DNA from: Lachnospiraceae bacterium
GTDB lineage: Bacteria; Bacillota; Clostridia; Lachnospirales; Lachnospiraceae
Direction of reading: 5' to 3'
DNA length: 64,000 nt
Assembly: GCA_009774245.1 (NCBI GenBank)
Contig: VSNM01000005.1
Location: forward strand, 50,119 to 114,118
Below the pieces are notes generated by a model. It was not told where the DNA came from and made no database searches. It was given only the letters and a program-made list of their open reading frames with translations. This document shows, in pieces, positions 36,058-42,469 of the stretch. Positions within the stretch are counted from its first letter, which is position 1. The number at the start of each line of letters is the position of its first letter. A program made the position numbers and the translations under genes.

Positions 36058-37045
36058 AGATCTTAACAGACATGCGAAAGCCCTTCTGAAATTCTGCGCG
36101 TATCCGGCTGTCCAATACAAAGTAAAATTTTCTATTTTGGATACGCCTTATGAGGATAAAGAGTTGTCTCTGTTGCGGGAAGCTTTTTTGAAAAGTGATA
36201 TCGTGGAGGAAATGGCGCAGACACAGGACGACTATGGCGGATGGGGGAATTTTCAGTCAAAAGATTATTCTGTGAAAGCAAAAATTCCTACTTCCAGTGT
36301 AGGAATTGAGCGCTGCCTGTATATCGGGCTGACAGCAGCGGATCGGGATATTTTGTTTTTGGCGGGAGAGTACCTGGAGGAACTGCTGTCAGGTACAAGC
36401 CATGAAAAAGTCCGGGAGAAAAACGAGCGGGCTGTTCCGTGGCAGAGGGCAAAGGTGTGCAATCTCCTGGAAGCAATTGCGCCGCGTTCACCGTTATGTG
36501 ATGAGACGTGGCGTCAATGGCTGTTTATAGCAGGCAGGGCTTATGAGGACGGTGTGTACTGCTATGAGAAGGACAAAGCTGCACAGCATGAGGTGTTTCT
36601 CACAAGGGAGGACAGGCTCGTGCCCATGCAGAGCGAATTGTTGCTGAGAAGGCGGGAGGAGATTGCCCCATCCCTTGAAGATGCCATGCTGCGGCATCTG
36701 GGAGGCGATGCCTGTACGAATGGTTATTTCTGGGATAAGACACCGGACAAACTTCCCGAAAATTTTGTGTATAACAAAACGAGAAGATGGTTTAAGACAT
36801 TCAATTATATCAATCAGTTCAGGGGTTCCAGATTATACTTGGAAAACGCGGTGGAATGGCTTATGGACAATGTGCGCAAAGACGGTGTGTGGGACTGGGG
36901 AACCCAGACCAAGGATCCCTGGGGGTATTTTGAATATTTTTCCTGTAACAGAAACTACAGACACAATCGCGTGGTTGACTGCACGATTGAAGTACTGGAT
37001 TTTTTAAAAAAATATATTGATAACAACGTGAGAAAGACTCTGTAA
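36044..37045 (+). CDS. Uncharacterised alpha/alpha-toroid-like protein
   Basis: 333 residues, cytoplasmic, start ATG 36044 with AAGGAAATAAGGA upstream. It is helix-rich with aromatic/Gly turns typical of alpha/alpha-barrel proteins: DDYGGWGNFQSKDYS (~residues 65-80), TSSVGIERCLYIGL, GYFWDKTPDKLPENF and a C-terminal GVWDWGTQTKDPWGYFEYFS followed by RNYRHNRVVDCTIEVL. The Asp/His pairs in the last motif could be catalytic, but no named family is recognised. It overlaps the end of the preceding pseudogene by 14 bp. Codon use is more AT-rich than in the hemicellulose genes, which suggests a different history. Confidence 0.78.
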   Translation: MITYEDLNRHAKALLKFCAYPAVQYKVKFSILDTPYEDKELSLLREAFLKSDIVEEMAQTQDDYGGWGNFQSKDYSVKAKIPTSSVGIERCLYIGLTAADRDILFLAGEYLEELLSGTSHEKVREKNERAVPWQRAKVCNLLEAIAPRSPLCDETWRQWLFIAGRAYEDGVYCYEKDKAAQHEVFLTREDRLVPMQSELLLRRREEIAPSLEDAMLRHLGGDACTNGYFWDKTPDKLPENFVYNKTRRWFKTFNYINQFRGSRLYLENAVEWLMDNVRKDGVWDWGTQTKDPWGYFEYFSCNRNYRHNRVVDCTIEVLDFLKKYIDNNVRKTL

Positions 37046-37078
37046 CATGAATTCAGGGCAGGAAGAAGAGGTATAGAG

Positions 37079-38440
37079 ATGGAGCAAAAGGGAAATAAAA
37101 TTGAATTTCGATTCGGTAAATTGGGAAAGCTGGCGCCGCTCATGGTTGCAGCAGCTATGATTTTGTGGGCGGCGTTTAGCCAGTCGAATGTAAACGGGTA
37201 TGTGCTGGCTTTTTTCGCGGCGCTGGTGACAGGGGTTTTGTTTGTAAAGGATGAGAAGGCATATGGGGAGGCGCTGGTTTATGGGCTAAGTAAACCTATG
37301 TTCGGCACGATTGTGATGGCGGTGATGCTGGCCGCTGTCTCGGGGAAGCTGATTTCGGCCAGCGGCGTGGTGCAGACCATTGCGGTTTATGTGGTGGCAG
37401 CAGGCTTTACGGGAAGGCTTTTCGTGGCGGCGTCCTTTCTGATCACCTGTCTGCTGGCGTTTGCAACGGGAACTTCGGTGGGGACTTATTTTGTCGTGAT
37501 ACCGATATTGTTTCCCGTGGGCGTGATGGCGGGAGCGGCGCCGGAATTTATGATTGGCGCCATCGTGTCAGGGGCGGCGTTTGGCGATAATCTGGGGCCG
37601 ATCTCGGATACGACAATTGCCTCCTCCGCGACACAGCATGCCGATCTTGGAACGGTGGTAAAGACCAGAATGCGTTACAGCCTGCCGGCAGCGGCGGGCG
37701 CGCTGGTGCTGTTTCTGCTGTTTTCCAGGACGACGGACAGCAGTGCGGCGATTTTGGCGGAGTCTGGTACGGCAAAGCCTGTCAGCCTGGTGATGCTGGC
37801 TGTGCCGGCGGTGATCATCGTTTTGTGCCTGATGAGAAAGCACCTGATTACGGCATTGTCTTGGGGCATTTTAACAGGGATTATCGTCGGACTGCTTTCT
37901 GGCATCTATACGTTAGATGGACTGATCTCTTTTCCCGGCGGATTTTCCGTGTCCGGGGTGCTTATAGAAGCGATTACGGGGACGGCGGGCACGGTGGCCA
38001 TGCTGATTGCCGTGTTTGCGCTTCTCGGTGTCGTGGAGCGCAGCGGGTTCTTTGAGGATATCGGGGTATTTTTGTCCCGCTTTGCAGGGAGTGAGCGCAG
38101 CACCGAGGCGGCGATCGTGCTTTCTGTCGGGATATTGAGCATGGTGACGGGGGTTATTTCCGTGGCGATTGTGGCGCTTGGCGATCTGGTAAATGAACTT
38201 GGGGAGAAAGCCGGTATAGACCGCTATCGCCGCGCGAATCTGATGGACTGTACGGGCTGCGTGTTCTGCTTTCTGATGCCTTGGACGGTGCACTGTGTGA
38301 TTCCGGCCCAGCAGTCCGCCCAGTTCGGGGAGGGCTTTGCGGTGGCGCCTGCGGCGGTTCCCTTTGTGAACTATTATTCGATTTGTATGCTGGTGCTTCT
38401 GGCGGCTGCAGTGCTTGCGGGGTACGGCAGGAGGCGTTAG
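37079..38440 (+). CDS. NhaC-family Na+/H+ antiporter
   Basis: 453 residues with about 11-12 hydrophobic segments. The NhaC signature is clear: FATGTSVGTYFVVIPILFP and GAAFGDNLGPISDTTIASS (~residues 160-182) with the Asp residues expected for ion coupling. It exchanges external H+ or an organic acid for Na+ across the membrane. The start follows GGAAGAAGAGG with a spacing of ~7 bp. The TAG stop is part of the left end of a long palindrome (38438-38599), so the repeat may act as its terminator or may have supplied its stop codon. Confidence 0.9.
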   Translation: MEQKGNKIEFRFGKLGKLAPLMVAAAMILWAAFSQSNVNGYVLAFFAALVTGVLFVKDEKAYGEALVYGLSKPMFGTIVMAVMLAAVSGKLISASGVVQTIAVYVVAAGFTGRLFVAASFLITCLLAFATGTSVGTYFVVIPILFPVGVMAGAAPEFMIGAIVSGAAFGDNLGPISDTTIASSATQHADLGTVVKTRMRYSLPAAAGALVLFLLFSRTTDSSAAILAESGTAKPVSLVMLAVPAVIIVLCLMRKHLITALSWGILTGIIVGLLSGIYTLDGLISFPGGFSVSGVLIEAITGTAGTVAMLIAVFALLGVVERSGFFEDIGVFLSRFAGSERSTEAAIVLSVGILSMVTGVISVAIVALGDLVNELGEKAGIDRYRRANLMDCTGCVFCFLMPWTVHCVIPAQQSAQFGEGFAVAPAAVPFVNYYSICMLVLLAAAVLAGYGRRR

Positions 38441-38599
38441 GAACTGTAAGGAAATAACATGACAGTATTGCGCAGGATATGTCTTTGAGAATGTAGGTCA
38501 AAAAACGTAGACATAGCGGGCTATGTTGAGGCTTTTTGACCTGCATAATCGGAGATATAGACAAGCAAGACTGTTAAGTTATTTCTTTACAGTTCCTTA
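38438..38599. repeat. Long imperfect palindrome, MITE-like (copy A)
   Basis: The ends read TAGGAACTGTAAGGAAATAAC and its near-complement GTTATTTCTTTACAGTTCCTTA; the two arms pair over almost the whole ~160 bp with the centre at TAGCGGGCTATG. A second element of the same build lies at 41590-41750. Both have AGGAACTGT termini and a central TAGC..GCTA core. They are non-autonomous repeat candidates; no transposase is nearby. Confidence 0.7.
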
Positions 38600-38644
38600 G
38601 CTGTATGGAAAAGTATATGAATTGTAAGGGGCAGGTTTCAGAAT

Positions 38645-38893
38645 ATGACAAAAAAATTTTTGTTTTACAGCCTGGCAATGGGGGTGATGATTTTTGCTGC
38701 ATGTACAAATGCACCAAGGAACGGTGGAGCACAGCAGCAGGATGTTAGAGTGTGTTTGAAAAATGCTTTCCGTCAGATGTGCGTCACAATTTGTGGGAGA
38801 TTAAATCATCTTACAGATGATTGGCAAAATGAAGGGCGCATAGGAGGCAAAGGCATAAAGGGCAATGCCTTATGTAACCTGAATTTGGCATAA
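38645..38893 (+). pseudogene. Lipoprotein gene fragment broken by a repeat
   Basis: The first ~35 residues are a lipoprotein signal (MTKKFLFYSLAMG...) with lipobox FAAC (Cys20) and a short hydrophilic linker. From residue ~36 the frame runs into the inverted repeat at 38748-38964 and becomes unrelated sequence that stops at 38893. No ribosome site of note is present. The mature protein is lost, so its function cannot be told. Confidence 0.55.
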
Positions 38894-38964
38894 ATATCAC
38901 GCAAAGTGGTGAATACGACGCATACGCGTCATAATGCAGATGGCAGGAATGATTTTTCAAACTC
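38748..38964. repeat. Inverted repeat element (type C) with GTTTGAAAAAT termini
   Basis: GTTTGAAAAAT at 38754-38764 pairs perfectly with ATTTTTCAAAC at 38952-38962, and the next ~30 bases on each side still pair imperfectly. The left end (GAGTGTGTTTGAAAAA) is identical over 16 bases to 35165-35180, where another gene is cut off. Distinct in sequence from the AGGAACTGT palindromes. Confidence 0.6.
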
Positions 38965-39026
38965 TTATGCACTGTCCAGCGCCCTGCCTCTGGAAAATTG
39001 TTCTTTTCACAAATATGGGGAATGCG

Positions 39027-39055
39027 ATGACACTGGATTGATTTTGTGGTAAGAT
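39027..39055 (+). promoter_or_regulatory. Promoter for the ComB-family gene
   Basis: ATGACA (39027-39032), 17-bp spacer, TAAGAT (39050-39055) with an extended -10 TGG. A ~45-base leader follows, which contains a single AGGAACTGTAA word (39073-39083) like the ends of the palindromic repeats. Confidence 0.5.
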
Positions 39056-39105
39056 AGGTAGGATTCGTAGTAAGGAACTGTAAACAGATCTTAAGGAGGA
39101 GCGCA

Positions 39106-39819
39106 GTGAAAGAAATGCAGATAAAGATATTTCATTTGATAGAAGGGGCGAGACAGGCGGAAGGGCTGACAGTTATTATTGATGTGTTCAGGGCATTTTC
39201 ACTGGAGTGTTATTTGTATGATATGGGTGTCAAAGAGATTCGGCCTGTCGGGACGATTGAGGAGGCATTTGAATTAAAAAACGAGCTCGGGAATCGTATC
39301 CTTGTAGGCGAGCGCCATGGCAAAAAATGTGAAGGGTTTGATTATGGAAATTCGCCATCTGCCATAACAGCAGAAAATGTCAGGGGAAAATATATTATTC
39401 ATACAACCAGTGCAGGTACGCAGGGAATCATTCACGCGTCAAATGCGGACGAGATTATTACTGGAAGTCTTGTTAATGCAAAGGCAGTAGCGGATTATAT
39501 ACTGAAAAGGCAGCCGGAAACAGTATCGCTTGTGTGCATGGGAAACGGTGGTGTCCGTCCGGCACTTGAGGACGAGCTGTGCGCCGAGTATATAAAAAGC
39601 ATCCTGGAAGGTGCGGAAATGATTGATTTTCAAGGCAGGGTGGAAGACCTCCGGAACAACGGGGGACGACATTTCTTTGACAAGAGCAGGCAGGATGTTT
39701 TTCCGGAGGAAGATTTTTGGATGTGCATAAAATGCAATCGATTTCCGTTTGTGATTCGAATCAGTAGAGATGAATATGGATTCATTGCAAATAAAATAGG
39801 TATGGAGCATGAAAAGTAA
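39106..39819 (+). CDS. ComB-family 2-phosphosulfolactate phosphatase-like protein
   Basis: 237 residues, GTG start with AAGGAGG (39093-39099) 6 bp upstream. Family features: VIIDVFRAFS at the start of the Rossmann-like core (~residues 22-31), VGERHGKKCEGFDYGNSP (~64-81), TTSAGTQGI (~100-108) and SLVCMGNGG. The characterised enzyme dephosphorylates phosphosulfolactate in coenzyme M or sulfolactate synthesis; in gut Firmicutes such proteins usually stand alone and the substrate is unknown. No other sulfolactate genes are nearby, so the exact reaction should not be assumed. It is followed after 24 bp by a truncated P-loop gene. Confidence 0.82.
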   Translation: MKEMQIKIFHLIEGARQAEGLTVIIDVFRAFSLECYLYDMGVKEIRPVGTIEEAFELKNELGNRILVGERHGKKCEGFDYGNSPSAITAENVRGKYIIHTTSAGTQGIIHASNADEIITGSLVNAKAVADYILKRQPETVSLVCMGNGGVRPALEDELCAEYIKSILEGAEMIDFQGRVEDLRNNGGRHFFDKSRQDVFPEEDFWMCIKCNRFPFVIRISRDEYGFIANKIGMEHEK

Positions 39820-39843
39820 GGAACTACCGCAAGGAGGCTGAAA

Positions 39844-40203
39844 ATGAAAAACAATATTATTATCGCAGGAGTGCCCCGGGCTGGGAAAAGCACTATGTCC
39901 CACCAGCTCGCGGTGCGTTATGGTTATCAGCACATCAGCATGGATTCCATTATAGCAGGATTTGAAAAATGTTTTCCGGAGACCGGCGTCAACACGTATG
40001 CCGGTCTGTCCTCCATGGATACGCTTCGCATGATCAGCGGCAGGATGGCGCCGTTTGTCCGGGCGATGCTTGACAGTGCCGAATACGATGAGTTTGAGCC
40101 CGGCATGGTGCTGCCGGACGAGGAACTCAAAGAAGGCACAGCTTATATCGTGGAGCAGAGTATTCTGATGAGGGAGCAATGTCTAATATACAATCTCCCC
40201 TGA
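39844..40203 (+). pseudogene. P-loop NTPase/kinase-like ORF, C-terminally truncated
   Basis: 119 residues with a strong ribosome site (CAAGGAGG). Walker A is GVPRAGKST (residues 8-16), then YQHISMDSIIAGFEKCFPETG, a pattern of small nucleotide or sugar kinases of about 190-200 residues. The frame stops soon after YIVEQSILMREQ and its tail overlaps the 3' end of the opposite-strand gene (40183-40974) by 21 bp. Roughly 70-80 residues, including the usual lid and base-binding parts, are missing. It probably lost its end when the neighbouring segment arrived. Confidence 0.6.
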
Positions 40204-40974
40204 GTTCAGAAGCGCGTTAATTGTATCGAGTATTTTCGCCACACTTGCGGCCACATCTTTTTCGCTGACAGAAGCGCACATTGCCACATCTTCCATAATG
40301 GCATGAGCCAGTCCGGTGCTGAGATTGGCCAGTATCTTTTTGCGTGTCTCCTGCTGGAGCACATAGATACAAATGGCAAGATCCCTGTTGTCCAATTCCC
40401 GCAGTACCCGCTGTATGCACCGGTTATGCATACTGTCGACGATTTCTTCCAGATTGTGAATGGGCTCCCAGATGCCGGGTTCCTGAAAGGTTGGATGAAT
40501 GGTAAACAGTTTCTCCACAGCCTCTTCGTCATGAAGGACTTCCATCTGTGCGCGGTATTCCAGATGCAGTTCTGTCGGCATCAGGCTGATCAGAATGCTT
40601 TCAAGTACTCTGGGATTGTCCCCGTTCTGGATTCCGAGCATTCCCCTCAGGTACATATAGTCAACCATGGCATCGGCACCGTCGGGTGCTTTTGTCCAGT
40701 AGGTATTTGTCCCGATCTCTGCGATCGTATCCGGGAAATTGCCGTCCACGACGAGCAGGATCAGCTGTCTTAGAAAATCCGACGGGAGTGTTTTTGCCAT
40801 ATCTTCCAGGGCGAGCAGGCCCTCTTTCCGAGCAAGGTCAGCGAGCTTCATGATGTCTTTTGCGGCACTGATGACCTTGTTTTGCTGTTCTTTTGTCTTT
40901 AGGTCAGAATTCTTTAATTTAATGATTGCGTCAAGACGCACAGCATCTAAAATGGTATCCGGTATTTTTTTCAT
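40183..40974 (-). CDS. FliG C-terminal-like protein with MotA-like segment
   Basis: 263 residues, cytoplasmic, no membrane helix. Residues ~45-80 (LARKEGLLALEDMAKTLPSD, then LRQLILLVVDGNFPDTI) look like the cytoplasmic loop of the flagellar stator MotA. The C-terminal ~95 residues resemble FliG-C: NLEEIVDSMHNRCIQRVLREL, DNRDLAICIYVL, IL.NLS......IMEDV and a closing LLNSGEIVY. In FliG this domain touches MotA and drives torque; here both partners appear to be combined in one short soluble protein. No flagellar genes are adjacent. GGGAGG lies 10 bp before the ATG on the minus strand, and the leader is strongly structured (41012-41126). Role unknown: perhaps a motor modulator or a repurposed complex. 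Confidence 0.78.
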   Translation of the reverse strand: MKKIPDTILDAVRLDAIIKLKNSDLKTKEQQNKVISAAKDIMKLADLARKEGLLALEDMAKTLPSDFLRQLILLVVDGNFPDTIAEIGTNTYWTKAPDGADAMVDYMYLRGMLGIQNGDNPRVLESILISLMPTELHLEYRAQMEVLHDEEAVEKLFTIHPTFQEPGIWEPIHNLEEIVDSMHNRCIQRVLRELDNRDLAICIYVLQQETRKKILANLSTGLAHAIMEDVAMCASVSEKDVAASVAKILDTINALLNSGEIVY

Positions 40975-41011
40975 TTTACGCTGCCTCCCTGTATGGTGGA
41001 TTGTTTTTTGT

Positions 41012-41126
41012 ATGTGAGCCGCTGCCGGGCAACTGCAATATTTTGTGATAGCTCTCTGGCATCAGCTCACATTTTTATGCACAGCCCCGTGCAGAGGAAA
41101 TATGCCGCTAAGGCGGCGCACGGGGC
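41012..41126 (-). ncRNA. Structured 5' leader of the FliG/MotA-like gene
   Basis: Two hairpins in the transcript of the minus-strand gene. First: 9-bp stem (41118-41126 with 41084-41092, GCCCCGUGC) enclosing a perfect 5-bp hairpin GCCGC-CUUA-GCGGC (41104-41117) and an 11-base one-sided bulge AUAUUUCCUCU. Second: 8-bp stem AUGUGAGC/GCUCACAU (41012-41019 with 41065-41072), a symmetric 4x4 internal loop, then a GCC/GGC stem with a ~31-base apical loop. The CCUCU in the bulge could pair with the GGAGG of the ribosome site. I do not recognise a known riboswitch class. Confidence 0.45.
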
Positions 41127-41132
41127 GCGCGG

Positions 41133-41163
41133 CGAGTAGGAGAGAAGGTCATTCCCCTACTCG
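41133..41163 (-). terminator. Hairpin at the end of the CD3324-type gene
   Basis: 8-bp stem CGAGTAGG/CCTACTCG (41133-41140 with 41156-41163) whose arm contains the gene's stop codon. No T tract follows, so termination may be inefficient and allow read-through into the FliG/MotA-like gene. Confidence 0.4.
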
Positions 41164-41450
41164 ATTGAAGAATACTTTTGTACTTTTTTACAGTTTCTTA
41201 GGATACGCTGTATGCTTTTCTCTGACAGATAGTATTTGCAGGCCAGCTCCGCTGTACTGCTTCCTGCAAGATGTTCATCATAAATCTGCTTGTCGCGCCT
41301 TATAAGCTCCTGTTTAATCTGCGTGCCTGTTCCCCAGGCCTGTCTATGTGATGGCTTGCGTGGAATATAAATACTTTCTCCGTCGACATACTGCTGTATC
41401 AGTTCTATTATCTCAATTGGCAGAATTTCTTCCGCTTTCCTATAGCCCAT
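41157..41450 (-). CDS. CD3324-type small HTH protein
   Basis: 97 residues. The N-terminal half (MGYRKAEEILPIEIIELIQQ, then YVDGESIYIPRK) matches the CD3324 family of Clostridia; the C-terminal half has a helix-turn-helix-like stretch (AELACKYYLSEKSIQRILRN) after a Lys/Arg/Glu-rich helix. GGGAGG sits close before the ATG. The family is uncharacterised but looks like a Mor-type DNA-binding protein. Two copies of a dyad operator lie 48-95 bp upstream, which suggests a self-regulated transcription factor. Confidence 0.82.
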   Translation of the reverse strand: MGYRKAEEILPIEIIELIQQYVDGESIYIPRKPSHRQAWGTGTQIKQELIRRDKQIYDEHLAGSSTAELACKYYLSEKSIQRILRNCKKVQKYSSIE

Positions 41451-41497
41451 GTTTTCCTCCCTAAAAATCTTGCTGGTATGTGAGTATATTTTTAGGA

Positions 41498-41511
41498 ATA
41501 GCAGTGGCTAT
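41498..41511. promoter_or_regulatory. Dyad operator ATAGC-N4-GCTAT, copy 1
   Basis: Perfect inverted repeat ATAGC AGTG GCTAT. Centre-to-centre distance to copy 2 is 34 bp. Located in the promoter region of the minus-strand CD3324-type gene. Confidence 0.5.
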
Positions 41512-41531
41512 AACAATGATTCACGATTGCA

Positions 41532-41545
41532 ATAGCCAGTGCTAT
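41532..41545. promoter_or_regulatory. Dyad operator ATAGC-N4-GCTAT, copy 2
   Basis: Perfect inverted repeat ATAGC CAGT GCTAT with further partial symmetry outside (GCA...GC). The two copies can also pair with each other as a 14-base hairpin with one mismatch, so an RNA attenuator is the alternative reading. Confidence 0.5.
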
Positions 41546-41589
41546 GCAAACATAACATATCGTCTCATATACAAATATAATCCCCTTTC

Positions 41590-41750
41590 TAAGGAACTGT
41601 TAATAAATTACTCATGACAATTACTTGTCTAAATGTCCATCTGCGGCATCAGATAATCTTGACGTAGCCCGCTACGCCTGCGATTATCTTCTTTGCAGCT
41701 GAACATTTATACGGCGTACTTGTCACAAGCAATTCCTTAACAGTTCCTAA
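41590..41750. repeat. Long imperfect palindrome, MITE-like (copy B)
   Basis: Left end TAAGGAACTGTTAATAAATT, right end AATTCCTTAACAGTTCCTAA; arms pair along most of the ~160 bp with the centre at GTAGCCCGCTAC. Same architecture, length and end sequence as copy A at 38438-38599. The rest of the gap up to the next gene (41751-42029) is non-coding; it contains TTCTGGTAGA twice (41843 and 41874), 31 bp apart. Confidence 0.7.
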
Positions 41751-42029
41751 CGTTTTTTCATAAAGCCTTTTTCATCATATCATTTTTGTGGGAATAAATC
41801 AAAGCTTTTCTTTTTGCTATGAGCCCGAAAAATTTGATGACGTTCTGGTAGAAAAATGTGTGCAATTGTGGTATTCTGGTAGAGAGACATAGTGTGATTA
41901 TGGATTATGGGGAGAAATCGATACAAGCCGCAGATTGCAGCAGGGGATGTTGAGCGATATTTCTTCGTTCATAGAATATACGAGAAAGTGCTATGAGATG
42001 ATAGCAGGTACAAAAGGGTGGGAAAGCAT

Positions 42030-42449
42030 ATGTCATTCACAATTCAGGTAAAAATGAAAAGGCTCGGGAAACAAAACCGTGCGGATATCACGCCTGTCAC
42101 GTTTGAACTCGACGGGAAACCGCAGACTGTCCGGGAGCTTCTCGTCAGCCTGACAAGGCTCGGCGTCAGGCAGTACAATGAGCGCAGGGACGAGGGACAG
42201 ATTCTGGCGTATCTGACGCAGGAGGAGATTGCGTCGCAGGCGTCGCGCGGAAAGATTTCTTCTGGTCTGCGCGGCGGCGCGGACGCGGTGGAGGATGCCG
42301 CTGTCGAAAATACGCTGCAATGCTTTGAGGACGGCATCTATCGCGTGTTTGCAGATGAGGAGGAGCTGACAGCTCTTTCCGATGAGATTCCGTGGAAGGA
42401 CGGGATTGTGTTCACATTTATCCGGCTGACAATGCTGTCAGGGTGGTAA
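42030..42449 (+). CDS. Small protein preceding the DUF4132-type gene
   Basis: 139 residues from ATG 42030 (AAGGGTGGG upstream; GTG 42018 is possible). No signal peptide or membrane helix. The N-terminal half is beta-rich (TPVTFELDGKPQTVRELLVSL), the rest acidic and helical, ending FTFIRLTMLSGW. The family is not recognised. It ends 20 bp before the giant DUF4132-type gene and should be its translational partner. I recall small proteins of this kind preceding DUF4132/DUF5724 genes in Firmicutes, but no role is known. Confidence 0.75.
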   Translation: MSFTIQVKMKRLGKQNRADITPVTFELDGKPQTVRELLVSLTRLGVRQYNERRDEGQILAYLTQEEIASQASRGKISSGLRGGADAVEDAAVENTLQCFEDGIYRVFADEEELTALSDEIPWKDGIVFTFIRLTMLSGW

Positions 42450-42469
42450 GGAACCAGGAGGGAATACAG

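Noticed and set aside
41012..41126. c-di-GMP (GEMM-I/II) riboswitch
   Set aside because: The fold has no GEMM core sequences; only a generic structured leader is claimed.
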